Source: Zizania palustris (taxonomy: Eukaryota > Streptophyta > Magnoliopsida > Poales > Poaceae). From it: a stretch of DNA of 64,000 nucleotides. The notes beneath the pieces are model-generated. The model saw only the letters and a list, made by a program, of their open reading frames with translations. It was not told where the DNA came from and ran no database searches. The translations under genes and the position numbers were made by a program. The stretch covers positions 29,263,712 to 29,327,711 of the forward strand of contig JAAALK010000286.1 of NCBI GenBank assembly GCA_019279435.1. Direction: 5' to 3'. Below, in pieces: positions 10,680 through 22,979 of this stretch (positions within the stretch are counted from its first letter, which is position 1; every line of letters begins with the position of its first letter).

Positions 10680-11447
10680 AGTAATGTGAAACCAAGTGAG
10701 GTCGCACTGTGGTTTTTGTCTTAATGATGAGTGATTGACAAGGTTGCTCGTTATGTAGTGATGAGTGAGTGGTGGTTTGATTTTATCGATGGGATCGATT
10801 TGTTAGTGGAGATTGTGTGCCGAGGGGATCAGTGTGCATCGTGTTTCATGTTTTGGCTTATCTCATGTGTGCAGGGTGGAGATGCTAGCCAACTTTCAAT
10901 AGCAGGTGATCAAGGGTCAAGCAGGGAGCTTGATGCTAGAGGATCAACGAGGCCAGGTGAAGTTAGGGATGATCTCAGGAGTACACGGGGAGATAGAGCA
11001 AGAAATGGATAGACGGACAATCGAGACAACGTGTCAACCAAGTCTGTGAAAGGGAGGCCAGTGCAAGTGATCAGGCAGCTCAAGGGGATTGAGAGCAGGA
11101 GAGACTTGCTGGCGGTCAAGTTCACAGATTGGTGTCACATGTCGGCGATCGGGAAGGCTTTGTCGATTTCAGCTGAAAACCATCGTATTAGAAAGTGTTG
11201 TTAAATTCCAATAAATAGGAGTTTATTTTCCTATTTAGTAATCTAGATTAAGTCTAATCTTTTAGTATTTTTCGGAATTCTTAATTCTAAAAAATATTGA
11301 AAGAATAGGGTCAATGATGTAATAAATTAGGAGTATACCTTTGTGTATTTTCAGAATTGATAATTCAGAAAATACATAATGGCAATTAGGTAAATAATTG
11401 GGCTTTTAACCCTAATGGTATTTTTGGGAATAACTTGATGGGCTTGC

Positions 11448-11457
11448 CTATATAAAG
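11448..11457 (+). promoter_or_regulatory. TATA box of the solo LTR
   Basis: CTATATAAAG in the context GGGCTTGCCTATATAAAGGA. The same box is found in the A LTR at 20194. Confidence 0.6.
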
Positions 11458-12229
11458 GACCCCATGCCTAGGTGATTAGGTGGAGAAGTGGCTATAATTT
11501 TTGGGGGTTGAAGAGGTGGCTGTCATTTGAGTGACCTCTTTGAGAAAATTATCCAGAATTTCATTTCTCAATCTGCTACAATGTTTGCTATTTGTTTCTC
11601 CTATTCATCAACATGTGTTGTAGCTTTTGTCAAGGAATCAGGTTTGTAGCGCTGTGTGCTATAAAGCACTGTTCATCTTCTGAATCCCCCTTTTGTATTG
11701 CTTGCTAAACAGATTTTGGTACATTTTTCACTTCTGATTTCTTCATAGATTTTGGTATTCATGATTTCAGGTTTCCATTTTTGAAATCTACAAAAGTTTT
11801 TAGCCATTTCTTAAGAAAGTTTTTTGTGCATCCACGGGCTAAAAAAGTTTTGGAAGGGGAACCTTGTGCTGAATATTTTGGGGGATGAAACCCATATCCA
11901 GGATTTTATTTCTTTTGCGTTTCTTTGATTTCCTGTGATTGTGTTATTCTTTTCTACAAAACCTATTAGGCCTTGTTTGGGAGGCCCAATACCGGTGGGG
12001 ATTTTGGCCCAAACCCGGTGGAATTTTTGGCCCAGGTTTTTTATTCCCATCAGCCCGTGATGATCATTTGGATGATGAGTGGGCTGAAATTTCCATGAGC
12101 CAAATTAACCCTAACCCTGTGTATCCCCGGGGAGAGAAAAAACACCTTCTCATTCGTGGTTTCTTCTCCCCGTGCGGCGGCTGCTTGTCTCTCACAGCAG
12201 TAGAGGCACAGCACAGCAGCCGGCTCGGG

Positions 12230-12610
12230 CAGACGAGCAGGAGCGCAGCCGTTGCCGCTCGCTCCCCGCTCACGCAAGCGCACAGCCGTCGCCAACCGCT
12301 CCGCGCTCACGCGGCCCGCAGGCGCGCAACCACCGCCGCCTCTCCACGTTCGCTCGGGCACAACCGAAGCCGCCGGCTCCGCGCTCGCTTGGGCGTGCAG
12401 GCGCGCAGCCGCTGCCGCCCGTTCGGCGCTCGCGCGGGCCCGCAGGTGCACAACTGCCGCCCGCTCCGCGCTCGCTCGGGCGTGCAGGCGCGCAGCCGCT
12501 GCCACCCCTTCGGCGCTCGCACGAGCACGCAGACGCACAGCCGCCGCTCGATCCGTGCTCGCGCGGGCGTGCAGGTGTGCAGCCGCTGCCGTCCACTCCG
12601 CGATTCGAGG
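12230..12610 (+). repeat. GC-rich degenerate minisatellite in the 5' part of the Harbinger element
   Basis: Roughly eight units of 42-45 bp built on GCTCGCGCGGGCGTGCAGG and CGCAGCCGCTGCC. The unit length is mostly a multiple of three, so frames stay open on both strands. The overlapping frames here (100-240 codons) are Ala/Arg-rich with no domain, and I do not call them genes. The repeat lies between the left inverted repeat and the transposase gene, where a promoter or 5' leader would be. Confidence 0.7.
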
Positions 12611-13194
12611 TTTTCGACTAATTTTTGCATGATTAAGAAATTGCATGATTAAGATATTTGTTCGGTTGAATAATTTTTAGGACTATTAATATTTCAGGTA
12701 TCAGATCTGTCTACTTGGGTTGATTTTCAAGCTCGTCATCTTCGCTGACCAGATCCACTAATTAAGAAGGTATCAACTAACCTACTACACTTCACTGCGG
12801 TGTGCACGCATAGTCAAACAAGCTGATCAGTGAAAATTTGATCATAAATATGACATGATCATATGATGTCCAAGTACTTTCAATTAAAAGATGTGGTCAG
12901 TGTTTTTTGCTTGAACATGAACTTAGCCATATGTGAATATTTATGTTTCTAGTGTTATTCTTGATAGTTTCTATTGATGTGCAATTTGACTCAGAGATCA
13001 ATAATAATTGACTAATCTTAGATTATGTTTGAGTGTTGCAATGGTTTAGTTTTGAGAAAAGATCACATACCTGAATACCTGATCACAAACTATGACTGTT
13101 TCAAGCATTAGTGGTCTTTCAATTATTCATGCAAATAATTTGATAATGGAATATCATGGAATATTAATTTTGTCATTTCTGTAAATATTAGATA

Positions 13195-14492
13195 ATGGGT
13201 TCTAGAAATGACATTATGGAATATAGAAAGAAGAAAATCAAAAAATTCATGCAAATGGAAGAAGAAGATGATGAATTCTTTTTCATAATTATTCCTAGCA
13301 TACTTGAATGGATGAATGATGCAAAAAGTTTAGTCTATACTTCAACATACACTGGTGCTAAAAAGATGAAGGAAATTCTTGAGGGACATGAGAGTTGGTG
13401 TAGGAGTGAGTTTCGTATGGAGCCGGATATATTTAAGACAATATCAAATTATCTTAGACGCGAGGGTCTCTTACGTGACACACGTGGAGTTACTATTGAG
13501 GAGCAATTGGGAATGTTTATGTTTATGATCTCGCATAATGCTAGTAATGGAAGATTGCAAAAAGCTTTTCAGCATAGTGGTGAAACAATCCATAGGCACA
13601 TAAAGGCTGTTTTTGATATAATACCTACTCTCACACACAAGTTCGTCAAGCTTCCTAGTTCCAGCCAAACTCACCCAAAGATTTTATCCGACTCTCGCTT
13701 TTGGCCATTTTTTAAGGTGAGCCATCACACTAGATGAATTGATTTTCTAATATCTTCTTTGTCTTAGACTTCTTTTGTCTATGTGCAGAATTGCATTGGT
13801 GCCATTGATGGAACACATGTCCCCATCACAATTTCTGAAGAAAAAGCCCCCCTATATAGGAATAGGAAAGGCACACTATCCTAGAATGTCATGGTAGTCT
13901 GTGACTTTAATTTGAACTTCACATTCATCTCTTGTGGGTGGGAAGGGTCGGCATCAGATGCCGGGGTTCTTAGATCAGCTATTACCAAGGGTTTTCATGT
14001 GCCAGAGGGTAAATTCTATCTTGTGGATGGAGGGTATGCTAATACACCATCATTCTTTGCGCCATATCGTGGAGTTCGATACCACATAGGTGAGTTTAGG
14101 ACACGACGTCCATCTAGAAGAATCCAATACGTAGATCATAAGGAGTTATTCAACCATCGACATGCTATTCTAAGGAATCATATTGAGAGGGCTATCAGAG
14201 TTCTAAAGAAGCGGTTTCAAATTTTGAAAGTGGCACACATCATCCTATAGAATCTCAAATAAAAATTCCAGCTGCAGCAGCCTTATTCCACAACATAATT
14301 AGAACCCTAAATGGAGACGAGAGTTGGTTGGATACCCAACCTACTTATATCCAACCAACTAATTATGTTGACCTGCCAGAGGGAGATGATAACCATCAAA
14401 TATATGACAACATTCAATTCCATGATGGAAATATATTGCGGGATCAAATTGCAATGCAAATGTGGGAACAATACACTCAAAATCGAGCATGA
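13195..14492 (+). pseudogene. PIF/Harbinger transposase (DDE, nuclease-type), disabled
   Basis: Exon 1 (13195-13716, 174 codons) has the helical N-terminal region with TIEEQLGMFMFMISHN and a helix-turn-helix-like stretch ending RFWPFFK. A 72-bp GT-AG intron (13717-13788) follows. Exon 2 begins NCIGAIDGTHVP with the first catalytic Asp, then GSASDAGVL, YLVDGGY, and RNHIERAIRVLKKRF with the catalytic Glu. The C-terminal part (IPAAAALFHNIIRTLNGDE to TQNRA) is in another frame, so a frameshift lies near 14245. A TAG at 13882-13884 interrupts exon 2. The enzyme would cut at the element ends together with the Myb-like partner at 14627. Confidence 0.9.
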
Positions 14493-14626
14493 CAAGAAGT
14501 ATCAACAATCTACAAATAGTAGCAGTATTTAGGTACACCCTATATTTTTGTCACAATTTGCTATTGAATTTCAGATCTGTAGGGTGTATGTTTATGACCA
14601 TTTGTATGTTTTTTCATAGTGTAGCT

Positions 14627-15722
14627 ATGAGTAAAGGAGAAGTTACACGTGCCTCATGGATTTTTAACTATGAGAAAGGACTTGTTGATATACTTCATGA
14701 TCAAATGCATGAGAAGTTTAGGGGCCAAAATGGTTGGACAACCCAGGGATGGAAAAGCATTGTTAAGGCCTTCAATGAAAAATTTCCATTAGCAGGATTT
14801 ACAAAAATACAGATTCAAGAGAAGGAGAAAGAGCTTAAAGGAAACTATAGAGCAATTCGTGATGCAAGGAAGAAAAGTGGTACTGGATGGCATGATTCCT
14901 TATGTATGATCATTGGTGAACCAGAAATATGGGATAAACTTTGTAAGGTAATATTATTTACTCTATCACTAATAGTAGTATTTTTGGTGTTATCTTTTTC
15001 ATATGATTCTTTTTGCATTGAACAGGACATTCCAAAAGTGAAAAAATTTCGTTCAAAACCCTTTCCTCTATTTGATAATATGGAAAAATTGTATGAAGGT
15101 AAATTTCTAAGCTTACATTTGTGTTGGAAAATTCATTCTTGTGTAGTAGTAAAATTTTCACTAGAAACATGAAAATTCCTAAGCTTACAATTCTGTTGAA
15201 TGCATAAATAGGTAGCATTGCTACAGGTGAATTAAATTTCACATCAACAGAAACAATTGATCTTCCACCACCATCACCAAATGAATGTGTCAATCTAGAT
15301 AATCCTTCTGAAGTTAGTGTGAACCCATTCTTTGCTAATCTTGATGGTCAAAGGGAATCAAACAACACTATAAACCTCGATGAAGAAGAACTTAGAAATT
15401 CATCTTGTTCTGGACATAAAGGAGCTAGTTATGGAAAAAAAGAAAGCAAAATCAAATTGCTGGAGTTCTACAGGAGTACGTAGATTTTAGAAAGGAGCAA
15501 ACTAGTGATTTTAATGATGAGTTGGATGGAAAAACAAAACCAAAAGATGATTGTTCTATTAAGAATTGTCTTGCTATTTTTGAGTCAATTGAAGAACTAT
15601 CAGATGATGAAAAAGCACTTGCAACTAATATATTTAAATGTGAGCTGAATCGTGAAATCTTCATCAACTTCAAGAATCCAAATATCCGTCTACTATGGAT
15701 TAAGGGTGAAATTGCTTCCAAG
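14627..15722 (+). pseudogene. PIF/Harbinger second gene: Myb/SANT-like DNA-binding protein
   Basis: ATG at 14627 gives MSKGEVTRASWIFNYEKG, then the tryptophan-spaced Myb/SANT-like domain (WTTQGWKSIVKAFNEKF, YRAIRDARKKSGTGW). Exon 1 ends at 14947. Introns are 14948-15025 and 15099-15211, both GT-AG. Exon 3 starts GSIATGELNF and is acidic. Its last part (EYVDFRKEQ, then DGKTKPKDDCSIKN to GEIASK at 15722) is in another frame, so a frameshift lies near 15470. A donor-like GTATGC follows, and any further exon is not resolved. In this superfamily the Myb-like protein binds transposon ends and recruits the transposase. Confidence 0.85.
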
Positions 15723-16843
15723 GTATGCATCTTTGTTCTAAAATATTTAATGTTTGTCCGTTTGAGATTTCTTGTTTAATTTTATTTGTTCTAAAATAAC
15801 CATCTCTGTTGGACTGGAGACTATACAAGTTTTAGGCAACAAGTGTACATACATATACAACTCTTTTTTTCCTTCAATCATGCTAAGTAATCAATGGGCA
15901 ACGAGAGTTGCAGCTTTGTACCATCACTGGGTACACAAAAATTGTTGCAACCCAGCTAAGCACAGATCTCTCCAACATCAAACATCTTCCTACTACTAGC
16001 TAGCTACCTGTACATGGTTGATCCCATCCATGTGTGTTACTGCATTACCACCAGCAAATAGTAGTTGCAACATGTTTAAGCAGTAAAGGTTTCAAACAAG
16101 AAAAGGATAGTAACTGTTGGTTTATCTTGTATGTATGACCCTTTTATGTATGTTGTGCAGAGGCGATAAAACATTCTGCAGCAGTGATGAGTGCCGATAC
16201 CAGAAGAGGGTTTTATACGAAGCAGTGGACAATTTGCGCTAGTTGAGATGGGATTTGTTTTTCAATTTTGCTATTACTGTATCTTTTGTCTACGGAGGAG
16301 ACACATGATCCCCTAAACAACTAAGATGGGATTTGTTTTAAAATTTTGCTATTTCTTTACGTTTCGTAGACTTCATAAGACTGGATGTTGTTTTTGGCCA
16401 CAAGAATCAGGAATGGTTTAGTCTTTTGCGGATTAAAGACCTTTGCCCACTTTTGTTCAATGTTTTGATGATTGGCTGCTTGCCGAATCTTGTTCTATAT
16501 GATGTGTTCTATTATCTCGTCATGATGATAATTGTATTTGTTCTAGTTGAGTTAGAGTGAGTGATTTGTGAGCTTTGTTCTACATGCAATGTAATTGAGC
16601 TTTTGTATTTACCCTTGGTGAGAGAGAGTGAGTGATCTTTTGTTCTACATGCAATTGAATTCATAAAAATTAGAGCTTTTTTACACCATGAATTGAGTAG
16701 AGGATTTTTATCCTCTTCGGTTCCCAAATAGTGGCTGGGAATATTTTCCCAAAGGGAATTTTCTTCCTAGAGAGTTGGAGGGGGAGAAATATGTCACTCA
16801 AAATCCCCCCGGGGTATTATTCCCTGGAGTTTTACTCCCCCTC
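15723..16843 (+). other. Non-coding 3' part of the Harbinger element
   Basis: AT-rich, with no frame that looks like a gene. It may hold the 3' untranslated region of the Myb-like gene. A duplicated phrase (AGATGGGATTTGTTTT at about 16246 and 16323) marks a short local repeat. Confidence 0.5.
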
Positions 16844-18531
16844 TTCCCAAACAAGGCCTTAGTGTTTTTGCCATATTAGCTTCAGAGAGCAAGTAACTGA
16901 GAACAAGTAACTCCAGCACCATCAACTAATCATCAAAGCTTGCACTTCCGTGAGAAATTTCAGTGCGCCGCCACAGATTCACACCTGTGCAAGTAAGTGT
17001 TATATTTGTTTCCCTTGAGAATCGATCTCCTGGCAGTCTTTTCTCTGATGAATCTTGTTGATTCTGATTTGATAGTTTAAAGTGAATTCAATTGTGATTC
17101 AGTTTTATAATCTGATTTGATTGAAGCTTCAATTCTTGGATGTTTTAGTGCATGAACTATACTCAGTTTACTACTTCCGGATTCAGTTTTTTTATGATAT
17201 GATCAAATTTACAAGAGTTCTTGCCGTTTCAAAGGTTTTGTAATCAGTTTTCAGGACAAGTTCTGTACCCTTTTTATCTGCTTATTTCTCCTCTCTGATG
17301 GATTGCTGTGCCACCTCCTGATCTAGCACCAACATGTTGAGTGTTGCTATCTACCGGATCCGCTACAGATCATAGCTTGTGCTGCTAAAAAGCTTGAGCC
17401 AAGAATATTCTGTTTTCTTAGTTTTGTAAAATTTCTGAAGAACAGTGCAATGTATGTCTGCTTGATCTGCTTGTGGAACGACTGATTTGGGGGCTGGTTT
17501 ACTCTAATTGCTCCCAGTGTTCTTTCTTATCTGGTTATCTTGATTTAGTCCATGTTTCAAGCTGTATGCAGAGTGTTGTAGTGTAATTTTTATCTTCACT
17601 TTTTGACTTCATATGTCAGAGAGAGAGTCAATTCAGAGAAGTATGTTCAGTTATTCAGCTTAGGTAATCTTAGGTTTTAATGCTACATCTCGAAGTTATG
17701 TTGTTTTTCTCTTCTATTTGTAGTAGTCTGAATAAAGTGTTGTGATTCATTGATAAATCTTTAGTTGAACATGTTTTGGGTGGCTAGACTTTGTGGGCTG
17801 AAAAATTTGAGAGAAGATCTCTCGTTCTGAATTTTTCATTTTCATTGCTTGAGTTAAAGTGTGATGGTTGCAGTGTTTTGCACAATTACTGAATCTGTTT
17901 TAGTTGTGATCCTTGTATGTGATACATCGAGGCATCTTTACAGATGTTAGAGGTTCACAGCCAGAAATGTTTATGTCATTACTAGGTACATGTATGAGTT
18001 TATTCTTGGCTGAAGCCAACCCTCATCAACATTCAGTTTTGGTTATAAACTGAATTGAATTTGTTTGCTAGTTTGTGACTGATGTTGGTACTTTAAGTTT
18101 TGAAAAACATGAAATATTTGATTCCTATTCAGGTTGAGGTTGTAAACAAAGCTTTCATTTAATGAGCCCGAAATTGAGTTTTTTCTCAAATCAATATTTC
18201 TGATTCTTTTAGTTAAATTTTAAACTGAATCTAGTCTGTTCTAATCTGTTCTTTGAATTTTCTAAACACTATCGGAGTCTCAATTGCCGATAAGGCTATA
18301 TCGGTAAACCATTTACTGATTTAGACAGTGCAAATCGGTAAACCAATCTGATCTATAGGAAGAATTCAATTTTGATTGTTTTGTTCTAAATTCTTAGCAA
18401 GTGATCATCAATTTTTCTTCTGCAATATTTTAGAGGTGCGTTGGGTAATCTGAATAGGCCATCAATTCGCAAGAATTTGTCGAGGCGCCTATTCACCCCC
18501 TCTCAAGTCACCATTCTGATCCCACAAGTAA

Positions 18532-19432
18532 TATAAAAAGTATTAGGTTAGATCTTGTGGAAAGTCACTTTCTTCACAAGGGTCAGCCCCCTTGCAGCTG
18601 CTTTCTATTCACCAATGCACATTGACCCAGTGAGAGCCCCATATATTGTAGATGACAATGCCTACAAGGCATCATAATTAGATAGAGCAACACCTAATTA
18701 TCCGCTTATCTTTCTCTGAATACCCGGATCATCATCCATGGAGCCGATAGCTGCAGCATCCAGTATTTCTTAAAGAGATCAAAGTACATCCTAACAACTA
18801 TTACATGAAGACGTTGGTGCAAAAGGCACATCGATCTTTATGTGAGCATGTTGCTGCTTTACGATGTTTTTTCATAGCTGCCATTATTTAGACGTTGGTC
18901 CAGAGTTGCAGACACCTGTCAAAAGCATAAGCTAGTAAATCCACATGCAACCATATGAATGAATACCCACCCTACACATGCTGGCGATCCAAAGAAAGCA
19001 GAGCTAACCCTACAAGTGTAGCTCAACTATTCACCCTTTGCTCCTACGCACTGCAAGTACGGACAATTGATTACACAGATCTAAACAAAATCTAAATTGT
19101 TAAAAATTGCATTCATTTTGCAAAATGTTCACAGGAAGTAATTGAATTTTCGAGGATTTGAAAAGAAAACTGCAGTTTCAAATGCAGCGTACATCGATGA
19201 GCTGTGTGGAACGCAAACATACGATATGCAATATAAGTATATTGATTATCAAAATTACACAATAACATCCTAAAAACACACCACCCTGACAAAACCCATT
19301 ACAAAAGTCGGTGACAAGAACTGATTAGAGACATCAGTGCAAACATGACTCCACAAAACTTGCACAACACGATTTGGAGCCTATAGGTTGCATCCTAGGC
19401 CATCGTTTCACAAGCACAAGGCGTGTGATCTC
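18532..19432. other. Unassigned island between two LTRs
   Basis: About 0.9 kb with no frame of note, no LTR ends and no recognised repeat. It separates the solo LTR from element A and could be genuine old host sequence or decayed transposon. Confidence 0.4.
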
Positions 19433-21872
19433 TGTGAAACCAAGTGAGGTCGCACTGGGGTTTTTTTCTTTGTGATGAGTGATTGACAAGGTTGATCGAG
19501 CTAGAGTGATGAGTGAGTGGTGGTTTTCTTGCATCGATGGGATCGATCTGTGGATATGGATTGTGCCGAGGGGATCGGTGTGCGTCGCGTTTCGTGTTTT
19601 GGCTTGTCTCATGTGTGTAGGGTGGAGATGCTATCCAACTGTCAACGGCGGGTGATCAAGGGTCAAGTAGAGAGCTCGATGCCAGAGGATCAAGGATGCC
19701 GGGTGAAGTTAGAGATGATCTCAGGAGTGCACAAGGAGATAGAGCAAGACATGGACGAACGGATGGTCGAGACAACGTGACGATCAAGTAAGCGAAAGGG
19801 AGGCCAGTGCAAGTGATCAGGCGGCTCGAGGGGATCGAGAGTGGGAGAGACTTACTGGTGGTCGAGTTCACGGATTGGCATCACATGTCGGCGATCGATG
19901 AGGTTTTGTCAGTTTTTGTTGAAAGCCGTCACATCAGAAAATATTTTTAATTCCAATAAATAGAGTTAATTTTTCTGTTTAGTTGTTTAGATTAAGTGTA
20001 ATCTTTTAGTATTTTTCAGGATTCTTAATTCTGAAAAATATTAAAAGAATAGGGTCAATGATGTAATAAATTAGGAGTATACATTAATGTATTTTTCAGA
20101 ATTGATAATTATGAAAATACATAATAGAAATTAGGTAAATACCTAGAACTTTAACCCTAATGGAATTTTGGAGAATACCTTAATGGGCTTGCCTATATAA
20201 AGGACTCATGCCCAAGGGTTAGGGTACTTTTTTGGCTGTCATTTTGGGGCTACCAACCTCAAACTCTAAATTTCCATTTTGATGTGAATTCCATTCAATT
20301 TTGTGCGTTATTATTCCTGTTCTTGCACTTTGTTTGTGTTTTTGATTCCGCTACAGTGTATTGCCAAGAACTAGAATGCAGCGCCAGGCTTCAGGTTAGT
20401 GCGCAACAGCCAACTTGATTGAATGCTTGATCAATTTTGGTTCACTTTTTACATATTATTTCTTCATAGCTCTTGGGGATCATGATTCTAGGATTCCATT
20501 TTTGATATCTATGAATGTTTTTAACCACTGTTGCATAAAGTTTTTTTGTCCAACGAAGTGCCTAAAAACTGTTCTAGAAAGTATCTGATTTCTTCTTCAG
20601 ATTTGGTTTTGCTCTTCTTGCCAAGAATTTTTAGTTCAATATTTTTGGTATTGCTTTGAATCCTCTCTGATCTTCACTAAGATTTTTTTCCTCTGTTGAT
20701 TGTCTTCTACAAATCCTGTACTTTCCGAATTTATTGTGGCTGTCTCGAATAAGCTATAGGCAGAAGGTTTGTTTAGGCAGATTGCAGTACTACTGATGAA
20801 ACAAGAAATCTGGTTCTTCCTTCTTGGTTGTATGTGTTTGCTTGCTCTTTTAGATAACTGATTTCTGATTTCAGTCTGTGAAATCTTGCAACAGATTCAT
20901 CACTCAGTGTGAATGATTCACATGGATTTCTACTAAGAATTCACTACTAATTTTTACTGATTGCTTATGAACTTTTGGGTTTATATTTATCTCTCTCCTG
21001 TACTGTATCTTGTACTGATCACTATTCAGCAACAAGATATGTACTGATTAGTTTGTCTGAAACTCACAATACCTGAGTCCTTTTTCTATGAAGTACTGAA
21101 TTTTTTGATATGCTACAGTAGTGGTTGTTTTTGTTAAAATTACTACGGCAAAACCTATCACTTGCTAGCATAAGATTTTTGTCACTTTGAGATGATCTCT
21201 GATTGAGTTATCTACTTGTGTTCTCTGATTGCTTTCATCTACTGTACAAGGAATCCCTGGTTCTGTCCTAGACATTGAACAATGTTGTCAGGATTAGAAT
21301 ATTTTCAGAGGTGCTTATTTGATCATCAACAAAGAATTTTGCATAGGATCAGATGGTATTCATGTTCAGTTCTTGCTCATTGTATTCAATACAGTGGTTT
21401 TTGTGTTAATGCATTTCATTTTGAATCTAACTCTCAGAGTTCATGTGTACTACTACAGTGTGCTTGTAGTTCTGAAAGTGCTAAGAACATTCAGTGGTTT
21501 ATCATTGTCTGAATTTTATTGCTCTAAGATGTTCATGCTGAATACTACACAACATTTCAAGGTTTTCAGTTGAGCCTTGAGTTAAGTTTCAACATTTGAA
21601 CTATAAAATTGCTGCTAGGTGCCATAGTACAGAATCCGTTGCATGTCGATTGAACAAATTATTTGCCTAGGTGGTTGTTCATACACAAAGAGTGTGATTT
21701 GAATTTTAATTCTGCCAACATTTTTGATCTTCTGGCCAGATTTGTACCATGATTCTCAATTTTGCTTCTGCAATTTTTAGAGGAACTTTGGGTGGTTTGT
21801 ACATGCCATCTTATTCACGAGAATTTGTCTAGGCGCCAATTCATCCCCTCTAGTCGCCATTCCGATCCCACA
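19433..21872 (+). repeat. 5' LTR of Copia element A
   Basis: Begins TGTGAAACCAAGTGAGG, ends ATTCCGATCCCACA, 2,440 bp. The ends match the solo LTR at 10685-18526. Directly followed by a primer-binding site, which makes it a 5' LTR. Confidence 0.88.
20194..20202 (+). promoter_or_regulatory. TATA box of the element A 5' LTR
   Basis: TATATAAAG in GGGCTTGCCTATATAAAGGA, about 760 bp into the LTR. Confidence 0.6.
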
Positions 21873-21890
21873 ATCGTTATCAGAGCTAGT
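21873..21890 (+). promoter_or_regulatory. Primer-binding site of element A
   Basis: ATCGTTATCAGAGCTAGT directly after the LTR. It resembles TGGTATCAGAGC, the site for initiator-methionine tRNA used by most plant Copia elements, with a few changes. Confidence 0.65.
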
Positions 21891-21936
21891 TAGATCACCA
21901 GTTGACCTTAACCGGTTTGTGATCCTTTTTGGTGAC

Positions 21937-22979
21937 ATGGAAAAGAACTCTAAGATTCCGATATTTGATGGTCGAGATTTTGCCTATTGGAAGGTGCGCA
22001 TGGAGGCTTATCTACTAAGCCAAGGAAGTGCTATATGGGACATTGTTGATTCCCAATATGTGATTCATAAAACTCACACCTCACAGACTGAGAAGGAATA
22101 GTACGATTGTAATAGCAAAGCAAGAAACATATTGTTCGTCAGTCTGAGTCACAATGAGTTTGACAGGGTCCAACACCTACGAACTGCACGTGATATTTGG
22201 ACTACTTTGAAAACTTTTCATGAGAGCACTACTCAGATTAAGGCTAGGCTGCGAAGCACATATAATCAAGAATATCAAATGTTGTGCAAGGCCCCGATGA
22301 ATATGTAGATGCCATGTTTGCTCGTTTTGATGGAATTGTGAGCAACTTGTGCTCCACTGGGACTTTAGCTTATTCTGATCATGATAGAGCAATCAAACTT
22401 CTCTATGCTCTCAATCGTAGCATATGAGAGGTGAAGATCTCTAGTATCGATGAGTCGGCAAGTTATGACACGTTGACTTGTGACGAGCTCTTTAGTAAGC
22501 TCAAGTCCACCAAGATTGCCAAGGCATCTCGTACAGGATTTGGAAACTCTTTGTTGCCTTCTATTGTTTTAGTTTCCGGTCATGGTAGTGGTACCTCATC
22601 TGAAGAGAGTCTTTTTTGTGGTTCTGGAGTTTGTGCTTTGTCTGGTGGTTTTGACTTGTCCTCCTTTGTCTCTGTCACAAAAAAACATGTGGACAATCTA
22701 GATGATGAGGAGCTAGATCTCATTGTCAAGAAGTTCACCTGCTTCTACAATGATAGACGAGATCATAGGAAAGGAGGGTCTCGGGGATGCTTTGAGTGTG
22801 GAGATCTTTCTCACATAAAAGCGAATTGTCCTAAACGAAAAAAGAAAAATGAAAAAAAGCACAAGTACTAGAAGTGGAACAAGAAACCCTTCTTTAAGGG
22901 GAAGCACATCAAAGTGGCTAAGAAGGTAGCCAGAGCATTTGTGGCCGCCCACAATGACATCAACAGTACATCAAGTGAG
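21937..22979 (+). pseudogene. gag: Element A Gag, N-terminal half, broken and cut by element B
   Basis: ATG at 21937 opens MEKNSKIPIFDGRDFAYWK, the Copia Gag N-terminal domain (DGRDFAYWKVRMEAYLLSQ, FDRVQHLRTARDIW). Breaks: TAG at 22099-22101, a frameshift near 22290, a TGA near 22425 where relatives have Trp, and a TAG near 22869. A CCHC-type knuckle is present (CFECGDLSHIKANC). The frame is cut at GTGAG (22975-22979), the target site of element B, and resumes at 45509. Confidence 0.85.

Larger units (their letters stand above)
11969..16857 (+). mobile_element. PIF/Harbinger DNA transposon, 4.9 kb
   Basis: Terminal inverted repeats GGCCTTGTTTGGGA (11969-11982) and the complement TCCCAAACAAGGCC (16844-16857). 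TTA flanks both ends (11966-11968 and 16858-16860), the TSD typical of PIF/Harbinger. Inside are a DDE transposase gene and a Myb/SANT-like gene, both on the + strand, the usual two-gene content. Both carry disabling mutations, so this copy is probably not autonomous now. It sits in the solo LTR and is therefore younger than it. Confidence 0.93.
10685..18526 (+). repeat. Solo LTR of the A-type Copia family, interrupted by a PIF/Harbinger element
   Basis: Begins TGTGAAACCAAGTGAGG and ends TCTGATCCCACA. It is flanked on both sides by AGTAA (10680-10684 and 18527-18531), a perfect 5-bp TSD. No primer site, gag or pol lies next to it, so it is a solo LTR left by recombination between two LTRs. 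The halves are 10685-11968 and 16861-18526. The first half aligns well with the 5' LTR of A (19433-21872). The second half is some 0.5 kb longer than in A, so the two belong to diverged subfamilies. Confidence 0.85.

Noticed and set aside
12050..12652. Overlapping frames of 100-240 codons on both strands
   Set aside because: They come from a 42-45 bp in-phase GC-rich repeat, and every frame is open for the same reason.
21282..21573. Two overlapping + frames of 76 and 84 codons
   Set aside because: They lie inside the element A 5' LTR, with no domain and no match in the solo LTR.
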